From positions 1 through 64,000 of the forward strand of contig JBFLXA010000002.1 of the NCBI GenBank assembly GCA_040757575.1: a stretch of DNA of 64,000 nt, in the 5' to 3' direction. The first letter of the stretch is position 1. Every line of letters begins with the position of its first letter. Position numbers and translations under genes: made by a program. This stretch comes from PFJX01 sp040757575. Lineage in GTDB: Bacteria; Pseudomonadota; Gammaproteobacteria; Burkholderiales; Thiobacillaceae. A model generated the notes under the pieces. That model made no database searches. It saw nothing but the letters and a program-made list of their open reading frames with translations, and was not told where the DNA came from. Below are positions 33,408 through 41,336 of this stretch, in pieces.

Positions 33408-35123
33408 TTACTTGGCGGCCATGGCAGCTTTCTTCTTCGCCAGCTCTTCCTTGATCAGCTTGATACCGGCCTGGGAGGCATCGATGGAGCGGGTCAGAGA
33501 CTCGCGGGCATCATCCGGGTTATGGAAGCCGTCGGAGTTCTCGGCGGTCCACCATTCCCAGTACAGGTTGGCGTCATATTGCAGGTCCATGACCTTGTCC
33601 ATCACCTCAGCAGACACGCCGGCGTCCTTGGCCTTCATGATCCAGTCGATGTACTCGGCCAGCCAGAATTCCGCCTTGGCCATCTTGCCGCGGGTGTAGT
33701 TCTGGATCGCTTCCATGTGGTACTTGGCGTCCTTCTCGGTCCAGTCCTTGTGGCAGGTGAGACAGGCAGCCTTCAGGTTGTAGCGAGGCGACATCTGCTG
33801 GTGGTTGGTGGTGACCTTGCCGTTGGCTGACCTGGTCTTGGTCATGTGGCAGTCCTTGCACTCCACGCCTGCCTTCTCGTGCTTGGAGCCCCAGTAGGTC
33901 TCCATCTCCGGGTGCTGGATCTTGGGCAGCAGGGCACCGGTTGAGGCGTGCTTGAAGTCTTTGAACTTGTACTGGCCCACCATCTTGTCCTTGTAGCCAA
34001 ACACGTTCACCCAGGTGAACAGGTTGGTACGCGGGTCGTCCATCTTGATGTAGAACTCCTTGCCCTTTTCGGCACAGTCGAAGCCGGGACCACAGTTGTA
34101 TTCCACGTGGCACTGGGCGCACATCAGGTTGGAGTCGGCCTTGGACAGCAGACCAATGGCGCGGAAGTCCTTGCCCCCCCGCTGGAACACCACTTTTTCC
34201 ATCTTCACCTGGCCGGACTTCACCTTGTCCATGGGGTAGGTGCCTTCCTTGCGGTCCACCACGGCCTCGATGAGGGCGTCACGCACCACGCGGGGCTTGG
34301 CGGAGTGGGGGTCGTGGCACATGAAGCAGTTGAGGGGATGGTTCACGCCCCGGGCGAATTCCACCGGCTTGGAAGTGCGGTCCCACTTGGCGGCGGGGTG
34401 CTTGTCACCCTTGTAGGCCCAGTCCAGGATGTGGTCCTGGGTCTTGCAGTTCATACAGACAGGGTTCACCGCAGTGGCCACCTGGCGCATGAAGGGCTTC
34501 TGGTCGGAGGTGGAGGGCTCCTTGTCGACAATGACGTTCCAGGCGCCGTTGGCCGCCAGTTCCGCCTTGTTGATATAGGTCCAGTCCTTGAACTTCATGC
34601 GACCACCGAAGGCCCGGTCCACGGCCCACTGGTCCACCAGCATGAAGGCGTGGGAACGGGGCTCGGCATGCTCCTTGGTGAAGCCATAGCCTTCCATGAG
34701 CTTGTCAAACAGGGGCGAACGGCTCTTTGTAGTGGCCTTCTCCACACGGGCGTGGGAATCCAGGTTGGTCTGCACGAAGGTGTTGTACTGCTCCACGTGA
34801 CAGGTGGCACAGGCCCGGTGGTCCTTGTTGGTGCCGGGACGGGTGCCCATGTCCTTGTTCTTGGCGGTCTTCTGGTGCTCCACCGCGTCATGGCAATGGG
34901 CGCAGTTGACTGTGGCGTGACGGCCTTCAGAGTGCCAGTCCTCCACGTCCACGTGGCAGGAATAGCATTTCTTTTCGTCCACCGGCTTGATGGGCGGAGC
35001 CTTCTCCGGTCCCGGGGGCGGTATCTGGGGCTTGGGAATATCCACCGCCGCGTTCACGCCCAGGGCAAACAGGGCTGCTGCCAGCCCCATCGCCATGCGG
35101 CTCCATACGGATGCGATCTTCAT
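33408..35123 (-). CDS. Octaheme cytochrome c nitrite reductase (ONR family)
   Basis: Periplasmic multihaem reductase, 571 residues after the chosen start. It has eight haem sites: C53, C74, C105 and C266 begin CXXCH motifs, C223–C226–K227 (CMNCK) is the lysine-ligated catalytic haem, and C335, C422 and C454 begin further CXXCH motifs. The last five haems follow the NrfA order (CMNCK, CFMCHDPHS, CAQCHVEYNC, CKDCHMT, CLTCH) and three extra N-terminal haems give the ONR layout. Y342 and C344 match the Tyr-X-Cys pair that is cross-linked in Thioalkalivibrio ONR. Expected reaction: nitrite, and also hydroxylamine, to ammonium. AAGGAG six bases ahead favours ATG 35123 over 35129. Confidence 0.9.
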   Translation of the reverse strand: MKIASVWSRMAMGLAAALFALGVNAAVDIPKPQIPPPGPEKAPPIKPVDEKKCYSCHVDVEDWHSEGRHATVNCAHCHDAVEHQKTAKNKDMGTRPGTNKDHRACATCHVEQYNTFVQTNLDSHARVEKATTKSRSPLFDKLMEGYGFTKEHAEPRSHAFMLVDQWAVDRAFGGRMKFKDWTYINKAELAANGAWNVIVDKEPSTSDQKPFMRQVATAVNPVCMNCKTQDHILDWAYKGDKHPAAKWDRTSKPVEFARGVNHPLNCFMCHDPHSAKPRVVRDALIEAVVDRKEGTYPMDKVKSGQVKMEKVVFQRGGKDFRAIGLLSKADSNLMCAQCHVEYNCGPGFDCAEKGKEFYIKMDDPRTNLFTWVNVFGYKDKMVGQYKFKDFKHASTGALLPKIQHPEMETYWGSKHEKAGVECKDCHMTKTRSANGKVTTNHQQMSPRYNLKAACLTCHKDWTEKDAKYHMEAIQNYTRGKMAKAEFWLAEYIDWIMKAKDAGVSAEVMDKVMDLQYDANLYWEWWTAENSDGFHNPDDARESLTRSIDASQAGIKLIKEELAKKKAAMAAK

Positions 35124-35187
35124 GTTCATCTCCTTGCTGATTTATTGGGGCGGCCGTCGACGCATACCCTGCGCGGGCCAACCGGTA

Positions 35188-35220
35188 CTACGACTGGATG
35201 GGGTCTCGCGGGTGGGTCAT
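35188..35220 (-). CDS. Possible 10-residue leader peptide before the octaheme gene
   Basis: A reading frame MTHPRDPIQS lies behind a very strong AAAGGAGG ribosome site (five bases before the ATG), in the 143-base gap between fccB and the octaheme cytochrome gene. Such a strong site for so short a frame suggests a leader peptide, a translation-coupling device or the decayed start of a lost gene. No function can be set. Confidence 0.35.
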   Translation of the reverse strand: MTHPRDPIQS

Positions 35221-35266
35221 AGGCCTCCTTTCATGCGAAAAGTCAGCTTGATCGGTTTGCACGGCA

Positions 35267-36658
35267 TCAGATGAAAGCGTCGGCCAGCACATTGCGCAGC
35301 CAGCCGTCGGCGTATTCCGCCTCCAGCTTGCGGTAGATGTCCGGCACCGGGGACTTGTCCGGCATGGTGACGGGCGAAATGCCGCTGCCTTCCGGGATGT
35401 ACTTGAAAGTGCCGTTTTGCACTCGGTACAGGTGGGCCACCGAGAAGCCATAGCCGTGGTCCACCACGCTGTAGCAGGTGTTGGCATAGTAGGGCTGGGG
35501 CGTGGGCAGGCCATTGACCTGGGCGACGATGGCACCGGCCACCACCTTGGCCTGGGTCATGGCGATGTGGGCCGACTTGGGCATGTCGAAGGCGGCGTTG
35601 GGGTTGCCGTAGAGGGGCATTTCCCCCGCCACGCAGGCATCGCCGATGACATAGATGCTGGGGTCTTCGGCAGAGGCCATGGTCATGGGCGTCACCTTGC
35701 ACCAGCCCTTCTCGAAATTGTTGCCCTGGGTGCCCGCCAGCCCGCTCTGCACCGCGATCTTGCCGGCCTTGTGGGCGGGGATGATGTTGAGCACGTCCGC
35801 CTTCACGTCGACGAAGTCGGAAGACACGGTCTTGCTCTTGGCGTCCAGCTTGGTGACCGCACCGCCTTCGGCGCCTTTCACCCACTCGATCATGCCGTTG
35901 GTGTTGAGGCCTTCCTTCTCCCAGCCGTAGAGCTTCGCCCAGGCCTGGTTGAACAGGCCTTTCTTGGAGTGGCTGTCGTTGGCGTCCATGATGATGACCT
36001 TGGACTTGGTCTTGCCGTGATGCTTGAGGTAGCTGGCCACCAGGGAGGCCCGCTCATAGGGACCGGGGGGGCAACGGAAGGGGCCCTTGGGCACGACGAT
36101 GACGAACTTGCCGCCGTCGGGCATGGCTTCCAGTTGCTTCTTCAGCAGCAGGGTCTGGGGGCCCGCCTTCCAGGCATGAGGGAACTGTTCGATCAGGGCT
36201 TCGGAATAGCCTTCGATCTGGTCGAACTGGAAATCGATGCCCGGGGACATGACCAGGGCGTCGTATTGCAGTTTCTTGCCCCCCTTGGTGGTGACTACTT
36301 TCTTGGCCCGGTCCACACCCACGGCCAGGTCATGCAGCACCGTGACACCCCGTTTCTTCAGGCCGTCATAGCCCATTTCCAGGGTCTTGATCTCCCGGTG
36401 GCCGGCAATGACTTCGTTGGAAAGGGGGCAGGACACGTAGGTCTTGTTGGGCTCGATGAGGGTGACGTCGATGCCCCCATCCAGCAGTTTCACGTACTTG
36501 GCAGCAGTGGCACCGCCATAGCCGCCGCCGATGACCACGACCTTGGCCTTGCTGCCCGCCCGGGCGATGGAGGGAAAGGCCAGGGCCGAAGCGGAGGTGG
36601 CAGCGGCGGCCAGCTTGATGAATGCGCGACGATTCAGTGTGCTTGCGGGTGTGATCAT
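35267..36658 (-). CDS. fccB: Flavocytochrome c sulfide dehydrogenase, flavoprotein subunit FccB
   Basis: FAD enzyme that oxidises sulfide in the periplasm, 463 residues with a Tat signal (NRRAFIKLAAAATSASALAF). The dinucleotide fold reads VVVIGGGYGGATAAKY. C77 in YVSCPLSNEVIAG corresponds to the cysteine that binds FAD covalently; C196 in PFRCPPGPYERAS and C320 in GWCKVT match the redox-active disulfide of Allochromatium FccB, so the catalytic set is complete. GAGG six bases before ATG 36658 fixes the start; a GTG four codons earlier is less likely. It follows fccA by eight bases. Confidence 0.94.
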   Translation of the reverse strand: MITPASTLNRRAFIKLAAAATSASALAFPSIARAGSKAKVVVIGGGYGGATAAKYVKLLDGGIDVTLIEPNKTYVSCPLSNEVIAGHREIKTLEMGYDGLKKRGVTVLHDLAVGVDRAKKVVTTKGGKKLQYDALVMSPGIDFQFDQIEGYSEALIEQFPHAWKAGPQTLLLKKQLEAMPDGGKFVIVVPKGPFRCPPGPYERASLVASYLKHHGKTKSKVIIMDANDSHSKKGLFNQAWAKLYGWEKEGLNTNGMIEWVKGAEGGAVTKLDAKSKTVSSDFVDVKADVLNIIPAHKAGKIAVQSGLAGTQGNNFEKGWCKVTPMTMASAEDPSIYVIGDACVAGEMPLYGNPNAAFDMPKSAHIAMTQAKVVAGAIVAQVNGLPTPQPYYANTCYSVVDHGYGFSVAHLYRVQNGTFKYIPEGSGISPVTMPDKSPVPDIYRKLEAEYADGWLRNVLADAFI

Positions 36659-36666
36659 GGGTGTCC

Positions 36667-37245
36667 TCACTTGCTCTGGGCGCCGAAGAACCTGGCGGCA
36701 ACTTCCACATCCGCCGCTTCCAGCTTGCGGGCGTTGCGGGTCATCTTCTTGTGGGTCATCTGGAAGCCCTCATCCCGGTACTTCATGAGTTCCAGTTCCA
36801 GATACTTGGGCCACTGGCCCGCCAGCATGGGGGTGTCCGCATCGTCGGGCTGGCCGCCGGTGGCGCCATGGCAGGTCTCGCAGCGCTCGGTCACTTCCTT
36901 GCCTTTGGCCAGCAGATCGGCCCCCACGCTCTGAGGCTGGGGTTTCCAGGGCAGCTTCGAGTAATAGGCCGCCAGGGCGGCGATTTCCTCGTCCGTGTAG
37001 CCCTTGATGAGCCGGGTCATGTTGGCGGAAGCCCGGGCACCGGTCTTCCACTCCATCATGATGTTCTTCAGGTAGGACTCGGACAGGCCGGCGATGCTGG
37101 GCATGGACAGCCCGACGCTGGTGCCGCCGGTGCCGTGACAGTTGTTGCAGGTCATGGCCAGGCCCGGGACGTTGTCCACGGCCTGTGTGTAGTTGGCCGC
37201 ACTCAGGCTGGCAGCGGCAATCAGGTATGTGACGGCTTTTCGCAT
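36667..37245 (-). CDS. fccA: Diheme cytochrome c subunit of flavocytochrome c (FccA-like)
   Basis: Periplasmic electron-transfer subunit, 192 residues, with a signal peptide and two haem sites: C33–C36–H37 (CNNCH) and C122–C125–H126 (CETCH). The two halves resemble cytochrome c4/c553 domains, each with a distal methionine candidate. A strong GGAGGAGACA site precedes the ATG. Its place directly before fccB matches fccA–fccB and soxE–soxF order. It should accept electrons from the FccB flavin. An FNR-type box lies about 125 bases upstream. Confidence 0.9.
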   Translation of the reverse strand: MRKAVTYLIAAASLSAANYTQAVDNVPGLAMTCNNCHGTGGTSVGLSMPSIAGLSESYLKNIMMEWKTGARASANMTRLIKGYTDEEIAALAAYYSKLPWKPQPQSVGADLLAKGKEVTERCETCHGATGGQPDDADTPMLAGQWPKYLELELMKYRDEGFQMTHKKMTRNARKLEAADVEVAARFFGAQSK

Positions 37246-37363
37246 TGTCTCCTCCAGGCGGGACGGTTGCCGATGGGTTACTGGCCGGCCGGCAGGCATA
37301 AGCCCTACTTGGCCCAGGCCTAAACCGGAGGGGCATGGTACTGATGACCCAGACATGGAAACC

Positions 37364-37377
37364 TTGACAGCCATCAA
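37364..37377 (-). promoter_or_regulatory. FNR/DNR-type box upstream of fccA
   Basis: TTGATGGCTGTCAA on the minus strand matches TTGAT-N4-ATCAA in nine of ten positions. A TACCAT -10-like box follows about 23 bases downstream (37335–37340), as expected for activation from about -41.5. Confidence 0.75.
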
Positions 37378-37420
37378 ACTTTTTTCATTTACCCGACGGC
37401 CCAGGCCACAAGCGGCGCGG

Positions 37421-37783
37421 TCAGTAAGCCACCTGGGAAATCACGTCGGAAATGACATGGGTCTGGCGATTGACCAGGATCACGTCGGCCCCCAGCACCA
37501 GGCGGGCATGGGGGTCCGGGAGGTAGGGCAGGCTTTTATCCAGGGCATCGGGCAGCCGAGCGGGCCGCTGGCCGCTGTCCAGTACGTCACCAATACGCGC
37601 CCTTTGGGCTGGCTGTTCCCGGCCCGGCCCCCGGCGCTCTCGGGCGTAGTAATCCAGGATGCGTTTGCGTTCCGCCTCGCTGAAAAGCGGGCCCGCAGGC
37701 ACCGTGCCGGTAGATGTGCCTTTACCGGCACAGCCCATGAGGGCAACAACGGACAATCCGCAAAGAAAAGCACGTCGATCCAT
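37421..37783 (-). CDS. Small lipoprotein of unknown function
   Basis: A 120-residue protein with a lipobox LMGC at residues 15–18. The C-terminal part (LPYLPDPHARLVLGADVILVN then THVISDVI) resembles the small beta domain of RcnB-like periplasmic proteins, but the similarity is short. It has its own FNR-type box 62 bases upstream, so it appears co-regulated with the cytochromes around it. Confidence 0.72.
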   Translation of the reverse strand: MDRRAFLCGLSVVALMGCAGKGTSTGTVPAGPLFSEAERKRILDYYARERRGPGREQPAQRARIGDVLDSGQRPARLPDALDKSLPYLPDPHARLVLGADVILVNRQTHVISDVISQVAY

Positions 37784-37844
37784 GACAAGACCCTCCAGAC
37801 TATGGGGAGAGTCGCCTATGTATCAGCCGAGCCGGGTAATAACT

Positions 37845-37858
37845 TTGACGCCCATCAA
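37845..37858 (-). promoter_or_regulatory. FNR/DNR-type box upstream of the lipoprotein gene
   Basis: TTGATGGGCGTCAA on the minus strand, nine of ten positions of TTGAT-N4-ATCAA, centred about 68 bases before the lipoprotein start. It lies in the gap after the diheme cytochrome gene at 37896. Confidence 0.75.
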
Positions 37859-37895
37859 CTTCCCGGCCGAAAGACCGGGGCATAAAAAGTCCTAA

Positions 37896-38558
37896 TCAGG
37901 GTTTGCCAATCGTCAGCCGGGACATGTAGTCGCTCACTGCCCTCAGGTCATCGTCGGTGTAATGCCGGATCAATCGAACCATCTCGGCATTGGCATTGCG
38001 GCGGCCCTGGTCCCGGCTCTCCCGGGATTCCCGGTACAGATACGCATAGTGCTGGCCCGCCACCCGGGGATAGAAACGGGCGCCGTCCCCCTCCCCCTGC
38101 TTGCCGTGGCAACTGGCGCAATCCCGCTCGTAGAGATGCCGACCCAGTTCCAGCAGCTTGCCACTGCCCTTGCCGTTGGTAGCCGGCACAGGCAACTGGT
38201 AAAGGTAGGCGGCGATGTGGGCCAGATCCTCCGCTGGCACCACCTCGGCGGTGATGAATGGGTGCATCTTGGGACTGGAACGGCGTCCGGACCGCACATC
38301 CAGCATCTGTTTGATGATGACCTGGGGGTGCTGGCCCGCCAGCTGGGGATACCCCGCCTCGCCCTTGCCCGAGGCATCCGCCCGATGGCAGCCCCGGCAA
38401 ATGGCATAGGCCTCCTGGCCCTTGGCCACGTCGCCGTGCACGGCCAGGATGCGGGCCAGCTCCGGGTCGACCTTCGCGACCTTGGGAGCAGGAGAGGCGG
38501 CCAGGGTCGGCAGGCTGAACAGGCCCAGAACGGCCCAGGTGATGAGATGGGTTTTCAT
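37896..38558 (-). CDS. Diheme c4-like cytochrome c
   Basis: Exported electron carrier, 220 residues, with a signal peptide ending near PTLAA and haem sites C54–C57–H58 (CRGCH) and C147–C150–H151 (CASCH). Repeated segments YPQLAGQHPQVIIKQM and YPRVAGQHYAYLYRE show the two-domain cytochrome c4 pattern. It starts nine bases after the preceding cytochrome stop, in one operon. Probable role: passing electrons between the bc1/sulfide-oxidising side and the terminal reductase. Confidence 0.9.
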   Translation of the reverse strand: MKTHLITWAVLGLFSLPTLAASPAPKVAKVDPELARILAVHGDVAKGQEAYAICRGCHRADASGKGEAGYPQLAGQHPQVIIKQMLDVRSGRRSSPKMHPFITAEVVPAEDLAHIAAYLYQLPVPATNGKGSGKLLELGRHLYERDCASCHGKQGEGDGARFYPRVAGQHYAYLYRESRESRDQGRRNANAEMVRLIRHYTDDDLRAVSDYMSRLTIGKP

Positions 38559-38567
38559 GGGGACTCC

Positions 38568-39164
38568 CTACTTCAAGCTGGCCATGTATTCGGCCACGGC
38601 CTCGGCCTCTTCCGGTGTCAGGCGCTCGGCAATGGTGCGCATCACCTTGACGCCATTACTGCGCTTGCCAGAAGCGTACTGGGCCAGTTGCGCCAGGGTA
38701 TAGGCCGTGTGCTGGCCGGCCAGACGGGGAAACTTCTTCGAGCCTTCGCCGTTTTCTTCATGGCATCCATCGCAGGAAGGCACGCCGGATTTCGTGTTGC
38801 CCTCCAGATAGACCCGCTTGCCCAGGGCCAGGAGCTGAGGCTTGTTCACCACCCCCTCGGCGGGTTCCTGCCTGGCGTAAAAGCTCGCCAGGGCTTCCAT
38901 GTCCGCCTCGCTCAAACCGGTCATGAGGGGCGTCATGATCTCGTTCTGCCGCCGGCCTTCCTTGTAGTCCAGCATCTCCCGCAACAGGTACACCTTCTGC
39001 TGGCCAGCGAGCCTGGGAAAGTCCGCCACGGCACTGTTGCCGTCGGCGCCATGGCAACCGGCACACAGTTCCACAGCCTGGGGCGGCGGCTTGTCGCCAG
39101 ACAAGGCAGGGGCCCCTGTCAGCAGCATCAGGGCCAGCAAGGTCCCGCCGGTCAGCCTCGTCAT
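38568..39164 (-). CDS. Diheme c4-like cytochrome c (first gene of the pair)
   Basis: Exported 198-residue cytochrome with haem sites C34–C37–H38 (CAGCH) and C131–C134–H135 (CDGCH), and the twin FPRLAGQQKVYLLREM and FPRLAGQHTAYTLAQL segments of cytochrome c4. GAGG six bases ahead sets the start at MTRLTGG. An FNR-type box is centred 89 bases upstream, so anaerobic induction is likely. Confidence 0.9.
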   Translation of the reverse strand: MTRLTGGTLLALMLLTGAPALSGDKPPPQAVELCAGCHGADGNSAVADFPRLAGQQKVYLLREMLDYKEGRRQNEIMTPLMTGLSEADMEALASFYARQEPAEGVVNKPQLLALGKRVYLEGNTKSGVPSCDGCHEENGEGSKKFPRLAGQHTAYTLAQLAQYASGKRSNGVKVMRTIAERLTPEEAEAVAEYMASLK

Positions 39165-39246
39165 ACACCCCTCGCCTGGAGTCGTCTCGAACACCGGCGG
39201 ACATTAGCGAGATTCCCGGCAAGCGCCAGCGGGAAACGCAAAAAAC

Positions 39247-39260
39247 TTGATCCAGGTCAA
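39247..39260 (-). promoter_or_regulatory. FNR/DNR-type box upstream of the cytochrome pair
   Basis: TTGACCTGGATCAA on the minus strand, nine of ten positions of TTGAT-N4-ATCAA. It ends at the edge of the integrase remnant, so it marks where the core genome meets the island. Confidence 0.78.
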
Positions 39261-39604
39261 ATATCGGGACGGCCAAGCGAATTGCGGTGTCGGCGTGGAT
39301 CGATAAAGCCCACCTGCACGGAGATCAGTACCTCTTCCCCAGCCGGGTTACGCATTCCCCTCATGTCTCCACCCGGCAATACGCCCGCATCGTGCATCAC
39401 TGGGTGGAAGCCGTGGGCCTGGATCCGATGGTCTATGGCACCCATTCGATGCGGCGCAACAAGGCAACCCTGATCTACCGGCGAACGAAGAACTTTCGAG
39501 CCGTCCAACTGTTGCTTGGCCACGCCAAGCTGGAAAGCACCATGAGGTACCTGGGCATCGAGGTAGATGATGCCTTGGAGATCTCAGAACAGACCGAGAT
39601 CTAG
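39251..39604 (+). pseudogene. Truncated tyrosine recombinase (integrase) remnant
   Basis: Only the C-terminal third of a small tyrosine recombinase is left. Visible catalytic elements are the HxxR region (YGTHSMRRNKAT), the LLGHAKLESTMRYLG block holding the second histidine and the nucleophile tyrosine, and the tail VDDALEISEQTEI. Family similarity begins near 39269, directly after the FNR box; the N-terminal and central parts are missing and a stop lies just upstream. A GTG at 39287 could give a 105-residue product, but it would be inactive. Confidence 0.85.
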
Positions 39605-39639
39605 CTGATAGCCAGCGGCCGTACATCTCCCGCTTTGCT

Positions 39640-39672
39640 GCCGCCTCGGGGCGCCGGTCTGAGCGCGTACTC
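39640..39672 (+). repeat. Direct repeat flanking the ParDE genes (left copy)
   Basis: A 33-base stretch containing GTCTGAGCGCGTACTC matches 40405–40437 at 28 of 33 positions in the same direction. The two copies bracket the toxin–antitoxin pair. The 133-base gap from 39605 to 39737 holds nothing else I recognise. Confidence 0.65.
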
Positions 39673-39737
39673 AGATGCTCCAGCAACCCATTTCTCAGTC
39701 GTGTTACCAGTCAAACGACCAACGGCTCGGGCGTAAG

Positions 39738-40028
39738 TCATAGGTATCGCGGCGCATCCATCCGGGTATGCAGGATGAGCACTACAGCGATGCCGTAGGC
39801 GGTGATACGAAAGTAGAAGACATGGTGTTCGACGCTGCGCCGTCGATAGCCAGGTCGGATATGTTCACAGGCGGGTGCGGTCTTCGGCGTCTCGGCCAAC
39901 TCCGCGAAAGCTGCAATGAGCTTATCGGCGTAACGGTGCGCCTGCTCAGTGCCCCACTGATCGCGGGTGTATTGCCAGATGCCCTCCAGGTCCCGCTGAG
40001 CGGCGGGCGTGAGACGATATTCAGGCAT
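39738..40028 (-). CDS. parE: ParE/RelE-family toxin
   Basis: A 96-residue toxin of the ParE group: YRLTPAAQRDLEGIWQYTRDQWG at the start, RYADKLIAAFAELAETP in the middle and YRRRSVEHHVFYFRITAYGI at the end. ParE toxins usually poison DNA gyrase. Its start overlaps the antitoxin gene by eight bases. All expected segments are present and it looks intact. Confidence 0.92.
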   Translation of the reverse strand: MPEYRLTPAAQRDLEGIWQYTRDQWGTEQAHRYADKLIAAFAELAETPKTAPACEHIRPGYRRRSVEHHVFYFRITAYGIAVVLILHTRMDAPRYL

Positions 40029-40266
40029 GAGAGGACTGCATACGCCGCTTGAATCCTTCAGGGTCGAAGGTTTGCGGTTCGCCGCTCTGTTCGCCTTCGA
40101 TCAAGGCTTGACGGATGTTTTCGATGGCGGCGGTACGTTCCTGTTCGCGGCGAATGAGGTCACGGATCAGTTCGCTGTCGTTCGTGTAGCCCCCGCCGTC
40201 GATCTGCGCTTTGACCCAGGCGTCCTGTTGGTCGGTCAAAGTGATGGTTTTGCGTATGGTGCCCAT
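40021..40266 (-). CDS. parD: ParD-family antitoxin
   Basis: An 81-residue ribbon-helix-helix antitoxin: MGTIRKTITLTDQQDAWVKA then GGYTNDSELIRDLIRREQER, with a C-terminal toxin-binding tail (FDPEGFKRRMQSSHA). GGAG eight bases before ATG 40266 sets the start. ATGATCAT-type palindromic sequence just upstream (about 40287–40296) may be the autoregulatory operator. Confidence 0.92.
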   Translation of the reverse strand: MGTIRKTITLTDQQDAWVKAQIDGGGYTNDSELIRDLIRREQERTAAIENIRQALIEGEQSGEPQTFDPEGFKRRMQSSHA

Positions 40267-40404
40267 ACCATGTCTCCAATGATGACGAATGATCATACTA
40301 TTGGTGTGTTTTCGCACAACATCGCTCATATGCCAAGTTGTATTTTTACCGCGGGGAGCAGGACTAATGGGTCAGGAGCGGGTTGCTGCTGGTCAGCCGT
40401 AGGG

Positions 40405-40437
40405 GCCGCTTTGGGGTGCCCGTCTGAACGCGTACTC
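40405..40437 (+). repeat. Direct repeat flanking the ParDE genes (right copy)
   Basis: Contains GTCTGAACGCGTACTC; 28 of 33 bases match 39640–39672. See the left copy. Confidence 0.65.
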
Positions 40438-40477
40438 CGAACCTGGTGCAGTAACTCGACCCTCAGCCTGGGAACTC

Positions 40478-40503
40478 CCGCTGTTCGGCCAATCCGGACG
40501 TTG
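40478..40503. repeat. Inverted repeat bordering the helicase module (left)
   Basis: CCGCTGTTCGGCCA, three variable bases, then CGGACGTTG; 23 of 26 positions match the reverse complement of 43726–43751. The pair encloses the low-GC helicase–DUF2290 operon. Confidence 0.7.
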
Positions 40504-40633
40504 GTTTTGTCCTAGGTAAACGGCCGGTGTGGCCCGGGTTGCTGCCGTTTGCTGTGTGGACTACACGAATAGGTATAGCCTCACCAAATCTTTGTGAACT
40601 TCAGAGGAGTCCGTTCCGAATACCGCGCCAATC

Positions 40634-41329
40634 TCAGGGGGGAGTTGCGATATGCCCTAAGGTGATTAATTGGTTGGGACGTCCGAGTGAAAGAATATTG
40701 TTTCTTTCGAAGCCAAGCTGACCATCATCGATCTTACCTATGCCAGAGAGCATAGTTTCACATAGCTGAACAAAGGCCAGTGGCTGCGGGAAGAAGTCTG
40801 CTGGGACGCGCAGCTCTTGCACTCCACTAAATTGAATGTGAGCTTGGGAATGGGATGTTACATCCCGGTCAAAGTCGAATCGAATGTGTGACGTATTTGA
40901 AGGTGCTTGTTGCTTGATTTCAAGCCATTCAGTCCAGTTGTAGAGATGCTCATATAGTTGCTCATCATCGCGATCGAGCGCCCCCTCAGCCGCGTCTAGA
41001 AGATCCCCTATGCTGTCGCGAGTGGAAACAGGAGGCGGAAAGAATGCAAGGCGAGCTTGTCGTAACTCGTTTTCAGTATCAAATAGATAAAAAAACTGAA
41101 AAAACGATCCATCTGATAGCAGTACCGAGTACTGCTGGCGATCAAGCAGAAATTGATATTCGAGGGGATAAAAAATGCCCTTGAGGATGCCTGTCGTTCG
41201 GCCTCCCCAAGATATAGTTCGGTCAATCTCTGACACGGTCGTGTTTTGAACCTGGATCACGTTACTCAGATGGGTAACAGCGTTGTTCAGTCCTTGGCAA
41301 GCGTGAGCTAGACGCATTTTCGCCACCAT
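40634..41329 (-). CDS. DUF2290-type protein, partner of the helicase
   Basis: A 231-residue soluble protein. The segments YSVLLSDGSFFQFFYLFD, LRQARLAFFPPP, SHIRFDFDR and SQAHIQFSGVQELRVPADFF followed by QPLAFVQL fit what I recall of the DUF2290 family; biochemical function is not established. GAGGAATCA precedes ATG 41329, and this ribosome site overlaps the helicase stop codon, so the two genes are coupled. Base composition is much lower in GC than the core genome, indicating transfer. I infer that it works with the helicase, possibly in phage or plasmid defence. Confidence 0.7.
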   Translation of the reverse strand: MVAKMRLAHACQGLNNAVTHLSNVIQVQNTTVSEIDRTISWGGRTTGILKGIFYPLEYQFLLDRQQYSVLLSDGSFFQFFYLFDTENELRQARLAFFPPPVSTRDSIGDLLDAAEGALDRDDEQLYEHLYNWTEWLEIKQQAPSNTSHIRFDFDRDVTSHSQAHIQFSGVQELRVPADFFPQPLAFVQLCETMLSGIGKIDDGQLGFERNNILSLGRPNQLITLGHIATPP

Positions 41330-41336
41330 TGATTCC

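Larger units (their letters stand above)
40267..40633. other. Gap between parD and the DUF2290 gene
   Basis: A 367-base stretch without a convincing gene. It holds the parD promoter/operator, the right copy of the direct repeat (40405–40437) and the left inverted-repeat copy (40478–40503). The AT content rises towards 40550, where the acquired helicase operon ends. Confidence 0.6.

Noticed and set aside
35240..35260. Possible fourth FNR-type box before the octaheme gene (CTTGATCGG region)
   Set aside because: Only one half-site matches; the second half is poor, so the gene is more likely read from the fccA promoter.
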